Shown here piece after piece: positions 1 through 8,717 of a DNA stretch of 64,000 nt. The notes below the pieces were generated by a model. That model worked only from the letters and a program-made list of their open reading frames with translations. It was not told the DNA's origin and did no database searches. Position numbers and translations under genes: made by a program. How positions within the stretch are numbered: position 1 is the first letter of the stretch; the number at the start of each line of letters is the position of its first letter. Origin of the DNA: Nocardiopsis metallicus. GTDB lineage: Bacteria > Actinomycetota > Actinomycetes > Streptosporangiales > Streptosporangiaceae. The stretch spans positions 62,001 to 126,000 of the forward strand of contig NZ_JACHDO010000001.1 of assembly GCF_014201115.1 (NCBI RefSeq). Reading direction: 5' to 3'.

Positions 1-308
1 TCGGCCTGGCGCACGTTGGCGCGCACGCACCTGTTGTCGACTGTGTGCTCTTCGGCGTTGAAGTCGCTGGCGATGTCGGTCAGCGCGGGGCCCAGTTCGG
101 GGCTGACCGCGACGTCCAGTTCGATGTCGGAGCCGCCGCAGCCGTCGCCCTGCCCGAACATGTACACGCCCGCCACGGCGAGTCCGACCACGATCACCAT
201 CGCGGCGGCCAGGGCGGCGAACGCTCCGCCGCGACCGCGGCGGCGTCTGCTCCGGCCGGAGGGTTCTTCTGCGTATCTTCCGCGGTGACGTCCCACAGCA
301 TTCCTCAC
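1..308 (-). CDS. Substrate-binding/VWA-type membrane-anchored protein, N-terminal part (cut by window edge)
   Basis: Only the first ~102 residues are inside the window. A GTG start at 308 opens a frame that runs off the left edge without a stop. The protein begins with an Arg-rich cytoplasmic stretch (residues ~8-28), then one hydrophobic segment (~30-52, with the run MVIVVGLAVAGVYMF), then an extracellular part with a Cys shortly after the membrane and the block SDFNAEE. Arrangement and sequence match the start of the next gene on the same strand (AAEFNADRP, same single membrane segment and post-membrane Cys), so the two are tandem paralogues. By that comparison the missing part should carry a solute-binding fold and a VWA domain. 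The start is uncertain; no strong ribosome binding site precedes it. Confidence 0.7.
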   Translation of the reverse strand, partial: MRNAVGRHRGRYAEEPSGRSRRRRGRGGAFAALAAAMVIVVGLAVAGVYMFGQGDGCGGSDIELDVAVSPELGPALTDIASDFNAEEHTVDNRCVRANVRQA

Positions 309-580
309 GGGTGGTGTACGGCCGAGGTGTCGTACAAGGGGGATGAGTCGGTAGGGGGTGTTGTGTGGTGTTACTGATGGGAACGTTACTCAACGCACCA
401 AGTGCCGTGAATGGGGCCACACCCGGAGGGTTGTGGGCGGCACTCGGGCCGGTGGGACCTGATCACTGGCGGAGCATCGGCCACCCTGGGAAATTCGACC
501 GGTATGGACCGGATTGGAGTTCCAAATGTGGCCTGTCCGAAAAGCCATTCTGATACCGAATCGAGACCCCTTGGTTGGGG

Positions 581-2320
581 CTAGTTGTCGCAGTTGGGTA
601 CACACAGACGCCGCGAGATCGAGCTGAGGAAGATGTCGCCGATCTCGTTCGGATCCTCGGTCACGAAGGACGAACCACTGGTGGCCCGCGCGATCTGTGC
701 CAGCTCCAGCTCGTCGGCCTGCTCACCGAAGGCGATGATGAACATCGTGACCGGGCGCTGGGGGTCGAACCGGTCCTGCAGCGCGGCCACCAGCTCCTCG
801 TGGGAGATGTCGCTGGACCCCTCGTCCTGCCCGGCGGTCAGCAGGATGACGCTGTTGATCTTGTCCTCGTGGTAGTCGTCCGTCACCTCGTCGTAGGCGG
901 CCAGGATGTTGTCGTACAGGCGTGACCCGCCGCCCGCGACCTCCAGTTCCTCGGCCACCTTGACCAGCTCCTGGCGACGGGTGGTGTCGCCGTTGTCCGC
1001 CGCGCCCAGCCGGTGCATGTCCGCGGCCTCGTCACGGCCGTTCCCGTCGAGCTCCTCGGACATCAGCCACAGGCCCATGTCGGTCTCGTCGGGGAACATC
1101 CCCAGCCCCATCAGGGCGGCCTGCTTGGCCACCTCGATCCGCTCCGGGCCGCCGTCGAGTTCGTCGGCCATGTTCGCCGAGGCGTCGGCCAGCACCAGCG
1201 TGCGGCTGGGCATGCCCAGCCGGTTCCAGTCGGTGACCGAGGCGAGCAGGGCGTCGCCGGTCAGGTCGTCGTGGACGGGCGGCTGCTGCGCGATGATCCC
1301 GGTCTGGGCGGCAAGGGTGGCCGACGCCTCCCCGCTCGGGTCGCGAAAGCCCAGTTCGCGCAGGCTCGTCCGGTGCTCGCTGCCGCGCAGGACCTCGTAC
1401 AGGTCGGCGGCGGCCGACTGCAGCGCGGAGTCGTCGGTGGCGGTGACGTACGGGTAGTCCAGGTTGACCGTGCCGTCGCTGATGTAGTGCGCCTGGAGAG
1501 CGGGGGCGGAGTCGGCGCGGCGGTTGTTGTAGGCCACCACGGCCTGCTCGGGCACGGCGATGACCGGAGCCACCCGCTCGTGCGCCGCGGCCGAACCGGT
1601 GAAGACGTTGGTCAGGTCGATCTCACCGAACGCGCTGTCCAGCTGGACGTCGCGCACGAAGTCGGTCATCGCGGTGTCGGCGTCGTCCCCGCTGCCCAGG
1701 TGGTCGCGGATCGCGTGCATGACCGTCATGCCGTCGGCGCCGCGGTTGGGGTCGACCATCACCACGGGGCGGTCGGGGTCGCGCCCGTCGGGCAGGAGCA
1801 GGGTCCAGCTGGCGTCGTCCGGGTCCGGCATCCCCTCGGTGTTCGGCGGGGCCGCGAGCACCACCGGGGAACTCGCGAGGGAGGGCGGGTCGGTCTCGAG
1901 CCCGTGCGCCCCGCCGTCGGAGACCCGGGCCAGCTCGACCCAGGCGGAGGACTCGGGCACCCACACGTGCGGGGCGATGGTGGAGTCGCCCGGCTGGCCG
2001 CCGGTCAGCGCCGACAGGATCCGGTGCGGCGCGATCTCGTCCACCTGCGCGTACACGCACTGCCCGCCGTAGCTGGGCCGGTCCGCGTTGAACTCCGCCG
2101 CCGCCTCGCGCATCACGGGTGCGATGCTCTGGGTGGTGGACACCCGCAGGTAGCGGGTCTCCCCGCAGCCGAGGGCGTTCATGGTGACCGGCACGGCGAT
2201 CGCGGCGACGACGATCAGGGCGACGACGATCGCGGTGATCCCCAGCGGCGACCGCACCGCCTTGCGGGTGGTGGTGACGGTCGGTGAGGGAAGACGGTGG
2301 CGTCCACTGGACACGTGCAC
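581..2320 (-). CDS. Substrate-binding and VWA domain-containing protein
   Basis: About 579 residues. N-terminal cytoplasmic Arg/Lys stretch, a membrane segment at ~24-48, an extracellular region with the fold signature of bacterial extracellular solute-binding proteins, and a von Willebrand A domain from ~373 to the end. The MIDAS motif reads DASAN at ~379-383 instead of DxSxS, so metal binding may be altered. The C-terminus carries a Cys pair (LCVPNC) that could form a disulphide. An in-frame ATG at 2509 would add 63 Pro/Arg-rich residues; I chose the GTG at 2320, just before the membrane anchor, but the start is not certain. The partial gene downstream on the same strand is a paralogue. Ligand and partner are unknown; a surface adhesion or signalling role is inference. 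Confidence 0.8.
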   Translation of the reverse strand: MHVSSGRHRLPSPTVTTTRKAVRSPLGITAIVVALIVVAAIAVPVTMNALGCGETRYLRVSTTQSIAPVMREAAAEFNADRPSYGGQCVYAQVDEIAPHRILSALTGGQPGDSTIAPHVWVPESSAWVELARVSDGGAHGLETDPPSLASSPVVLAAPPNTEGMPDPDDASWTLLLPDGRDPDRPVVMVDPNRGADGMTVMHAIRDHLGSGDDADTAMTDFVRDVQLDSAFGEIDLTNVFTGSAAAHERVAPVIAVPEQAVVAYNNRRADSAPALQAHYISDGTVNLDYPYVTATDDSALQSAAADLYEVLRGSEHRTSLRELGFRDPSGEASATLAAQTGIIAQQPPVHDDLTGDALLASVTDWNRLGMPSRTLVLADASANMADELDGGPERIEVAKQAALMGLGMFPDETDMGLWLMSEELDGNGRDEAADMHRLGAADNGDTTRRQELVKVAEELEVAGGGSRLYDNILAAYDEVTDDYHEDKINSVILLTAGQDEGSSDISHEELVAALQDRFDPQRPVTMFIIAFGEQADELELAQIARATSGSSFVTEDPNEIGDIFLSSISRRLCVPNCDN

Positions 2321-2822
2321 TCCGGGGGTGTGGCTGTCTCCGGTCCCGGACTTGAGAACCTCTGGGAGCCTCTCCGGGGCCGGGCTCAGGGGGCGGGCTC
2401 GGGGTCGGCCGCGGGGTGCTGCGCCCGGCACCCGCGGTGGGAACTGTGTGAACCTTCGTACGGCGAACGGCATCACACACTGCGGATGTGATCGACCAGC
2501 CGTTGGCACACGAACGATTCCTCACCAGGACCTTACTCGTTGGTAGGTCGGGGAGGAAGGGTGGGGGTGTCCTGGCTCACAGTACGAACACCGGGCCGAT
2601 CGTCGCGCCGCTCGTCGGAGGGGTTCTCGAAGGCTTGCCCGGCGCACCCGGTGATCGCTTTGTTACGGTGCCGGTCCAGTACCACTGTTCACTCCCGGCT
2701 AGCATTGGCCCCCGGTATTCGCTTGACCGATACTTGACGCCCGCTTGGCTGCTGCCCCGCGAATCAGAGGCACCCCGCGCGGTGGGCGCCCCCGTGACCG
2801 ATCGACCCCCGAGGGTTATGGC
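2321..2822. other. Intergenic region between divergent genes, 502 bp
   Basis: Lies between the VWA protein (minus) and the SSI-like inhibitor (plus), so it should hold both promoters. Part of it is an in-frame N-terminal extension of the minus-strand gene if the ATG at 2509 is used. I see no clear operator, terminator or small gene. Confidence 0.4.
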
Positions 2823-3410
2823 ATGTCCCATTCGCACAGTGACCGACGCAGCCGAGGCAGTCTCGGTACCGCGCTGCTCGCCGGAGCCTGCTGCGCCGGC
2901 GCGGTGGCCTACGCCGTGCTGGTCGGCCCGTCGATGCTGCCACCGCAGGACGTGCAGACCGCGAACGCGGCCAGCCCGGAGGTGCTCGGAAGCGCCATCG
3001 AGCCCCGGGAGGAGTCGGAGGAGGAGTCCGGTCCCGTCGGCCACCTGCGCATCCACGTCAGCGACCGGGGCCTGGCCTGGGTGCAGACCCTGAACTGCAC
3101 CGGTGACCTCGCCGAGGACCCCGAGCCCTGCACCGTGATGGCCGAGGCCGCCGAGGAACTCGCCGGGGACCCGACCGCCGGTGACCCCGGCTCCTACGGG
3201 AACGGGGAGCCGGGCGAAGCCTCCGCGGGCGAACTGTTCACCGAGGTCCGTGAGGGCACGGTCTGCACCGACAAGGTGTACGGCCCGCAGGAAGCCATGA
3301 TCGAGGGCGTCTGGGAGGGCGCGGAGATCGAGACCACGCTCTCCCGCAAGGGCTCCTGCGAAGAGGCCCGCTGGCAGCGGCTGCGCGCCGTCACCGAACA
3401 GATCGCCTGA
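2823..3410 (+). CDS. SSI-like (Streptomyces subtilisin inhibitor family) secreted protein
   Basis: 195 residues from the ATG at 2823, which has GAGGG 8 nt upstream. A membrane or signal segment lies at ~14-33 (LLAGACCAGAVAYAVLVG). After an acidic linker comes a ~110-residue domain with four Cys in the SSI pattern: TLNCTGD, EPCTV, GTVCTD and GSCEEARW. The strings YGPQEA, GVWEGAEI and the final Cys-Glu-x-ARW resemble SSI proteins, which inhibit extracellular subtilisin-like proteases as tight-binding dimers. The N-terminal segment is followed by a long charged linker, so the domain may stay membrane-tethered rather than freely secreted; this is inference. A SpoU methylase follows 45 bp downstream. 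Confidence 0.65.
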   Translation: MSHSHSDRRSRGSLGTALLAGACCAGAVAYAVLVGPSMLPPQDVQTANAASPEVLGSAIEPREESEEESGPVGHLRIHVSDRGLAWVQTLNCTGDLAEDPEPCTVMAEAAEELAGDPTAGDPGSYGNGEPGEASAGELFTEVREGTVCTDKVYGPQEAMIEGVWEGAEIETTLSRKGSCEEARWQRLRAVTEQIA

Positions 3411-3455
3411 ACCGGAAGGGCGCTGGGGGTTCGGGCTGCGGGATAATCGCTGACC

Positions 3456-4298
3456 ATGGATGTCATCAGGGTCAGTGACCCCGCCGACCCGCGTCTGGCC
3501 GACTACACCCGGCTCCGCGACGTCAACCTGCGCCGCCACCTGGAGGCCGAGCACGGCCTGTTCATGGCCGAGGGCGACAAGGTGATCCGCCGAGCCGCCA
3601 CCGCCGGGTTCGCCCCCCGCAGCTTCCTGCTCACCGAACGCCGAGCCGAGGCTTTGGACGACGTGGTCGCCGCCTCCGGGGCGCCGCTGTACGTGGTGAG
3701 CGAGGAGACCGCCGAACGCGTGGTCGGCTTCGACCTGCACCGGGGCGCCCTCGCCGCCTACCACCGCAAGCCCCTGCCGGAGCTCGGGGAGGTCCTGGCC
3801 GGGGCCCGCGGCATCGTGGTGCTGGAGGACCTGGTGGACCACACCAACGTCGGCGCGATCTTCCGTAGCGCCGCCGGGCTGGGAGTGGACGCGGTGGTCC
3901 TCGCGCCGCGCTGCGCGGACCCGCTCTACCGCCGCTCCGTGAAGGTGTCGATGGGGGCGGTGTTCACCCTGCCCTACACCCGCCTCGACGACTGGTACGG
4001 CGGCCTGGACACCCTGCGTGACGCCGGTTTCGACCTCATGGCGCTCACCCCGGGCGAGGGCTCGCTCCCGATGCGCGAGGCCATGGACCGCCTCGACGCC
4101 GACGCCAGGGTGGGGCTGCTGCTGGGCACCGAGGGCGACGGACTGTCCTCACGCTGGCTGGAGCGGGCCACCTCCCGCGTGCACATCCCGATGGCCGACC
4201 GCGACATCGACTCCCTGAACGTCACCGCCGCGGCCGCCATCGCCTGCTACGAGCTCTCGAGGTTCGGCAACGTGGCGGCCCGGGACCACCTGGGCTGA
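3456..4298 (+). CDS. TrmH/SpoU family RNA 2'-O-ribose methyltransferase
   Basis: 280 residues. N-terminal substrate-binding region (~1-105, including HGLFMAEGDKVI), then the SpoU catalytic domain with its knotted-fold motifs: motif 1 around LEDLVDHTNVGAIFRSA (~130), motif 2 LLLGTEGDGLS (~230) and motif 3 IPMADRDIDSLNVTAAAAI (~246-264). Family members transfer a methyl group from SAM to ribose 2'-OH in rRNA or tRNA in the cytoplasm. The exact target nucleotide cannot be read from sequence. Length and motif spacing are normal. The start ATG at 3456 has no strong ribosome binding site; the gene may be co-transcribed with the upstream inhibitor gene. Confidence 0.9.
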   Translation: MDVIRVSDPADPRLADYTRLRDVNLRRHLEAEHGLFMAEGDKVIRRAATAGFAPRSFLLTERRAEALDDVVAASGAPLYVVSEETAERVVGFDLHRGALAAYHRKPLPELGEVLAGARGIVVLEDLVDHTNVGAIFRSAAGLGVDAVVLAPRCADPLYRRSVKVSMGAVFTLPYTRLDDWYGGLDTLRDAGFDLMALTPGEGSLPMREAMDRLDADARVGLLLGTEGDGLSSRWLERATSRVHIPMADRDIDSLNVTAAAAIACYELSRFGNVAARDHLG

Positions 4299-4421
4299 GC
4301 GGGACCACCGGGCCCGAGCCGGGGGTGGAGCCCGGTCCGGTCGGGCAACGACCCCGCCTCGGTTCCGACGAGCCCGTAGTGTGGCGCGTGACACGGACCG
4401 AGGACAGGGAGGACGCACGAC

Positions 4422-5342
4422 ATGGGCGGCCGAGCACTGGTGCAGTGGGAGCAGAACAGGGACAACGCGCCCGAAGCGCTCCACGTCGACCTCTACGCGG
4501 GGGGACCCGCCCCGGAGGAGGGGCTGGCGGACGTCACCTTCTACCAAGTGCCCTACGCGCCCTCCACCCAGGGCGTCGACGAGCGGCTCGACATCATCAC
4601 GCGAATGCCCGAGCTCAGGGTTCTGCAGCTGGTCTCGGCCGGGTACGAACAGGTCCTCGGGCTCCTCCCGGACCACGTCACCCTGTGCAACGGCCGAGGG
4701 CTGCACGACGCCAGCACCGCCGAGCACGCGCTCGCACTCATGCTCGCCGCGCAGCGCGACCTGCCCCGGTGGGCGCTCGACCAGCGCGAACACCGCTGGG
4801 GTTCGGTCCCGCAGCGGTCCCTGGCCGACTCCCGGGTGATGATCATCGGCTACGGGAGCATCGGCCGGGCGATCGAGGCGCGCCTGCTGCCCTTCGAGAC
4901 GGAGGTGGTCCGGGTGGCCAGCCGGGCCCGCCCGGAAGAGGACGTGCACGGGGTCAACGAACTCCACGTGCTCCTGCCCGAGGTGGACGTCGTCGTCCTG
5001 GTCACCCCGCTCACCGAGGACACGCGGGGCCTGTTCGGCGCGCACGAGTTCGCCCTGCTGCGCGACGACGCCCTGGTGGTCAACGTCGGCCGCGGCGCGG
5101 TCCTGGACACCGAAGCCCTGCTCGCTCAGAACGGCCGGGTCCGCGCGGCCCTGGACGTCACCGACCCCGAACCGCCGCCGGTGGAGCACCCGCTCTGGGA
5201 CGCCCCCGGCGTGTACCTGACCCCGCACGTGGCGGGCGGCTCCGCGGCCTTCTACCCGCGCGCCCGCGCCTTCATGGACACCCAGCTGGCCCGCTGGGCG
5301 GCCGGGGAACCGCTGGCCAACGTCGTCCGCCCCGGCAAGTAG
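4422..5342 (+). CDS. D-isomer-specific 2-hydroxyacid dehydrogenase
   Basis: 306 residues. A Rossmann NAD(P)-binding domain sits in the middle with the dinucleotide motif IIGYGSIGRAIEARL (~143). Catalytic residues of the family are visible in order: Arg in NVGRGAVLD, Glu in DVTDPEPPPVEHPLW, and His in LTPHVAGGS. The enzyme reversibly reduces a 2-keto acid to a D-2-hydroxy acid; the substrate cannot be assigned (glyoxylate/hydroxypyruvate reductase-like and phosphoglycerate dehydrogenase-like members look alike here). The length is typical of short family members without ACT domains. Start ATG at 4422 follows a GGGAGG-type ribosome binding site. Confidence 0.88.
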   Translation: MGGRALVQWEQNRDNAPEALHVDLYAGGPAPEEGLADVTFYQVPYAPSTQGVDERLDIITRMPELRVLQLVSAGYEQVLGLLPDHVTLCNGRGLHDASTAEHALALMLAAQRDLPRWALDQREHRWGSVPQRSLADSRVMIIGYGSIGRAIEARLLPFETEVVRVASRARPEEDVHGVNELHVLLPEVDVVVLVTPLTEDTRGLFGAHEFALLRDDALVVNVGRGAVLDTEALLAQNGRVRAALDVTDPEPPPVEHPLWDAPGVYLTPHVAGGSAAFYPRARAFMDTQLARWAAGEPLANVVRPGK

Positions 5343-5381
5343 GGCGCGCCAGACCTTGGGGCGCGGGCAGGGCCTCAAGGT

Positions 5382-5573
5382 TCAGCGTGACCGGTACGCC
5401 TCAGCCCGGTGCTCGATGGCGGTGACGAGGACGGTGCGCTCCTCCTCATCTATCTCGTAGAGCACGCGGTAGGCGCCTCGCCGAGCTGACCATGTTCCTT
5501 CATAGGGCGGGAGCGGTAGCCGTTCGCCCAGTCGGTGCGGGTTCTCCGGCAGCGTCGTGGTGATGAACTCGTA
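5382..5573 (-). pseudogene. RelE/ParE-type toxin remnant (5'-truncated)
   Basis: The minus-strand frame ending at 5382 encodes ~63 residues matching the C-terminal two thirds of RelE-family mRNA interferase toxins: an nPhRLG-like block, the SARRGAYRVLYEID block, and the closing IEHRAEAYRSR. The N-terminal helix and first strand are missing. Upstream of ~5573 the frame continues as Pro/Ala/Ser-rich sequence antisense to the DNA polymerase gene, which starts at 5602. No antitoxin gene lies nearby. I read it as a decayed toxin whose 5' end was lost at the junction with the polymerase gene; a short functional protein is unlikely. Confidence 0.65.
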
Positions 5574-5601
5574 TGTCGGCGCCTCGGGGGAGACTGGTGG
5601 C

Positions 5602-7290
5602 ATGCGGATCGCGGTGGTCGCCGACGGGGACGGCGGGGGGTGGCTGGCGGAGCTGGGTGAGGGTGCTCCGACCACTCCGGTCGCTCCCGTGCGCCGGGTG
5701 GGTGACCTGGTGGCGGCGGTTCGGGCGGCCGAGCAGGCCGGGTCCGAACCGCCGCGGTGGGTCTGGGCGGACACCGAGGACCTCTACCCCGACCTGGTGC
5801 GGGCCGGGGTGCGGGTGGCGCGCTGTCATGACGCCGCGCTGACCGAAGCCCTGCTGCTGGGATACGAGGCGCGGCACTCCGAACCCCACTCGCTGGGCGC
5901 GGCCTGGGCGCGGTTGCACGACCTGCCCGTGCCCGATGACCCGGCCCGGCCGCTGGGGGAGGGCACGGCCGCGCAACCGGCGCTGTTCGAGGCCGACCGC
6001 TCCACGCTGCCGCCCGGTACCGACCGGCTCGCCGCCCTGGTGGAGGTCCACGCCGACCAGCGAAGACGCATCGCCGACCTCCCCGAACCCGGGCGGATGG
6101 CGCTGCTGGCCGCGGTGGAGTCGGCCGGGGCCCTGGCCGCCGTGGAGATGAGCCACGACGGGCTGCCCTGGCGTCCGGACGTCCACGACCAGGTGCTCAC
6201 CGAGATCCTCGGGCCGCGGCCGCGCGCGGGGGAGCGGCCGCCGGTACTCGCCGACCTGGCCGCGCGGATCGGCGAGGTGGTCGGCCACGAGGTCAACCCG
6301 GACTCGCCCGCGCAGGTCCTCAAGGCGATGGCGTGGGTCGGACACCCGGTGGAGTCCACCCGCTCCTGGGTCCTGGAGGCAGTCGACCACCCGCTGGTCC
6401 CGCTGCTGCTGCGCTACAAGGAGCTCGCCCGACTGCATTCGGCCAACGGCTGGGCCTGGCTGGAGACCTGGGTGCGGGAACTGCCGGGGGAGGACGGGGA
6501 GCCCAGGCTGGGCCGGTTCCAGCCCGACTACGTGGTCGGCGGGGTGGTATCCGGGCGCTGGGCCACCCGGGGCGGCGGCGCGCTCCAGATCCCCAAGTCC
6601 GTCCGCCGCGCCGTGCGCGCCGACCCCGGCTGGGTACTGGTCCGCGCCGACGCCGGACAGCTCGAACCCCGCGTGCTGGCCGCGGTCTCCGGAGACGACG
6701 CCCTCGCGGCCGCCGCCGCGGAGGAGGACCTGTACGCCCGCCTGGCCGTGCACGTGGGCGACGACCGCGAACGCGCGAAGATCGGCATGCTCGCCGCCAT
6801 GTACGGGCAGACCTCCGGTGACGCCGCCCCGCTGCTGGCCACCATGCGCCGCCTCTACCCCCGCGCCCTGGAACACGTGGACGCCGCCGCCCGTACCGGA
6901 GAGGGCGGCGGGATCGTCCGTTCCTGGCTGGGCCGCACCTCGCCTGCACCGGTCGACTGGGCGGCGACCGCCGCAGCCACGGACGGTGACCGACGGCGCC
7001 GCGCGCACGGTCGGTTCACCCGTAACTTCGTCGTCCAGGCGACCGCCGCCGAGTGGGCACTGGTCCTGCTCGCCGCGCTGCGCCAAGAGCTGCCGAAGAC
7101 CCCTGAGGGCGGCGGAATCGTCTTCTTCGTGCACGACGAGGTCGTCCTGCACGTGCCCGCTCAGCTCGCCGAGGAGACGGTCCGGGCGATCGAGCGGGCC
7201 CAGACCCGGACCAGGGAGATCCTTTTCGGCGACACCCCCGTCCGGTTTCCCCTCGCGGTGTCGGTCACGGAATGTTATGCCGATCGCTGA
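5602..7290 (+). CDS. DNA polymerase family A-like protein ('bifunctional 3'-5' exonuclease/DNA polymerase' of actinobacteria)
   Basis: 562 residues from ATG 5602, with GGGGGAG ~10 nt upstream; an in-frame upstream ATG would overlap the toxin remnant. The C-terminal half has the family-A polymerase motifs: motif A region DAGQLEPRVLAAVSGD (PolA usually has DYSQIELR), the finger helix with RAKIGMLAAMYGQTSG, and motif C VHDEVVLHVP. Upstream of motif A is VSGRWATRGGGALQIPKS, equivalent to the PolA TGRLSS..NLQNIP block. The N-terminal ~110 residues correspond to the exonuclease domain but I see no intact DxE motif. Family members occur in addition to the housekeeping PolA; their role (repair or other) is not settled. 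No gene neighbour clarifies it. Confidence 0.85.
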   Translation: MRIAVVADGDGGGWLAELGEGAPTTPVAPVRRVGDLVAAVRAAEQAGSEPPRWVWADTEDLYPDLVRAGVRVARCHDAALTEALLLGYEARHSEPHSLGAAWARLHDLPVPDDPARPLGEGTAAQPALFEADRSTLPPGTDRLAALVEVHADQRRRIADLPEPGRMALLAAVESAGALAAVEMSHDGLPWRPDVHDQVLTEILGPRPRAGERPPVLADLAARIGEVVGHEVNPDSPAQVLKAMAWVGHPVESTRSWVLEAVDHPLVPLLLRYKELARLHSANGWAWLETWVRELPGEDGEPRLGRFQPDYVVGGVVSGRWATRGGGALQIPKSVRRAVRADPGWVLVRADAGQLEPRVLAAVSGDDALAAAAAEEDLYARLAVHVGDDRERAKIGMLAAMYGQTSGDAAPLLATMRRLYPRALEHVDAAARTGEGGGIVRSWLGRTSPAPVDWAATAAATDGDRRRRAHGRFTRNFVVQATAAEWALVLLAALRQELPKTPEGGGIVFFVHDEVVLHVPAQLAEETVRAIERAQTRTREILFGDTPVRFPLAVSVTECYADR

Positions 7291-7347
7291 TTCCAGGCTG
7301 AAAACCATGAGTCGCCGGGGGAACGGACAAGCCGCTGAAAGGTGGAC

Positions 7348-7410
7348 GTCCGGTATCGGACGGCGTGGGCATCTTGCAAACGCGTCCAGGTACACCCATT
7401 CTTGGACGCG
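7348..7410 (+). promoter_or_regulatory. Two hairpins in the NlpC/P60 gene leader
   Basis: In the 196-bp leader between the polymerase stop and the hydrolase start are a GTCCG/CGGAC stem with a GTAT loop (7348-7361) and an 8-bp CGCGTCCA/TGGACGCG stem with a 14-nt loop (7381-7388 and 7403-7410). They could be part of a structured 5' leader. Actinobacterial cell-wall hydrolase genes often carry a c-di-AMP (ydaO) riboswitch, but I could not match its conserved blocks here. Confidence 0.4.
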
Positions 7411-7486
7411 AACAGTGTTATCGAAGGCCGTGCGCCGCGGCGGCTCCCCCTGCCCGCCGCGGTCAGAGAAAGGGTGATTGACCCCC

Positions 7487-8689
7487 GTGCGGAACCGTCT
7501 CAGAACATGTGCGGGCACCACGGCCGCGTTCGCGGTCGCCTTCACGGCCTTCGGGGCCACCCCCGCGATAGCCGCCCCCGTCGTCGAGGACCGCCCGCCC
7601 CTCTCCGAGCAGGTCGCGCCCGAGCTCGCCGCCCCCAGCGGCTCCGCGCCCCGAGCGACGGACTCCCAGACCGAAACCCCCGACACCGCCGAGTCCGAGG
7701 CCCCCGACACCGCGGACGTCGCCGAACTCAAGCGGGACGCCTACGTCGCCCCCTTCCGCGAGGCGCGCTCCGTCGAGTACTTCGCGGTAGCCGCTGAGAA
7801 ACTGCCCCGGGAGGTCGTCGACGCGGTCCGCGACATCGACGGGGTGGAGAACGTCCTCACCGTCGACGCCGCGCGCGTGGAGATCGACGGCGAACCGACC
7901 TCGGTGCTGGGCGTCAACCCGTCCAGTTTCCGCAACCACGCCCCCAGGCCCTCCGCCGAGTCCGACGAGATCTGGCAGGGCGTCGCCGAGGGCCACATCG
8001 CGCTCTCCAAGGAGGTGGGCACCGAACGCGAGCTGGACGTCGGCAGCGAGGTCACCCTCGCCGGCGGCAACGGCGAGGTGCCCCTGGAGGTATGGACCCA
8101 CGCCACCTCCGGCATCGCCGGGATCGACGCCCTCGTCTCCCGCGAACTCTCCCGTGAACTGGGCATGCCCGAGGGCAACGCCCTGGTGATCTCCGCCCCC
8201 GACACGGACCTGTGGGACCTGCACGAGGAGCTCGAGGAGATCCTCGGCGAGGACGCCTCGCTCCAGCTGGTCGCCGACGCCCCCGAACCCCTGGTCGACG
8301 GCGACGCAGTGCCCTCCACGGTGATCGAACGGGTCATCGCCAACGCCGAGACCCAGCTGGGCGTGCCCTACGTGTGGGGCGGCACCACCCCGAACGTCGG
8401 CTTCGACTGCTCCGGGCTGCTCCAGTGGGCCTTCCGCGAGGCGGGCGTGTCCATCCCGCGCGTCACCCACGACCAGTGGAACGCGGGCCAGCGCGTGGAG
8501 TGGGACGACCTGCAGCGGGGCGACCTGTTGTTCTGGCGCTCGGACCCGACCGCGCCGAACTACATCTCGCACGTGGCCATCTACCTGGGCGACGGCCAGA
8601 TGCTGGAGGCCCCGCGCACCGGCCTGGACGTTCGTGTCACCCCGGTGCGGACCGCCAACTACGCGGGCGCGGTGCGCGTCAACACCTGA
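7487..8689 (+). CDS. Secreted NlpC/P60 family peptidoglycan hydrolase
   Basis: 400 residues. Signal peptide at ~1-29 (ends ATPAIAAP). A central region (~90-275) of unknown fold follows a Pro/Glu/Thr linker. The C-terminal NlpC/P60 domain (~285-400) has the catalytic Cys308 in FDCSGLLQW and His362 in YISHVAIYLGDG, plus PYVWGG, DLQRGDLLFW and a normal C-terminus. Such enzymes cleave D-gamma-glutamyl-meso-DAP bonds in peptidoglycan outside the cell. I chose GTG 7487 because GGG of the ribosome binding site (7469-7474) is too close to the alternative TTG at 7478. The middle module resembles the pre-catalytic region seen in some actinobacterial hydrolases but I cannot name it. Confidence 0.88.
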   Translation: MRNRLRTCAGTTAAFAVAFTAFGATPAIAAPVVEDRPPLSEQVAPELAAPSGSAPRATDSQTETPDTAESEAPDTADVAELKRDAYVAPFREARSVEYFAVAAEKLPREVVDAVRDIDGVENVLTVDAARVEIDGEPTSVLGVNPSSFRNHAPRPSAESDEIWQGVAEGHIALSKEVGTERELDVGSEVTLAGGNGEVPLEVWTHATSGIAGIDALVSRELSRELGMPEGNALVISAPDTDLWDLHEELEEILGEDASLQLVADAPEPLVDGDAVPSTVIERVIANAETQLGVPYVWGGTTPNVGFDCSGLLQWAFREAGVSIPRVTHDQWNAGQRVEWDDLQRGDLLFWRSDPTAPNYISHVAIYLGDGQMLEAPRTGLDVRVTPVRTANYAGAVRVNT

Positions 8690-8717
8690 CCCCGTACACG
8701 AACCCGAACAACGAGAC

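Noticed and set aside
5557..5601. Earlier in-frame start for the DNA polymerase
   Set aside because: It would add 15 residues overlapping the toxin remnant and has no ribosome binding site; ATG 5602 has one.
7291..7486. c-di-AMP (ydaO-yuaA) riboswitch
   Set aside because: Position is right for it, and a CGCCGGGGGAAC string looks similar, but the later conserved blocks (GACAGCTAACCTCG-type) are absent. Reported only as unassigned hairpins.
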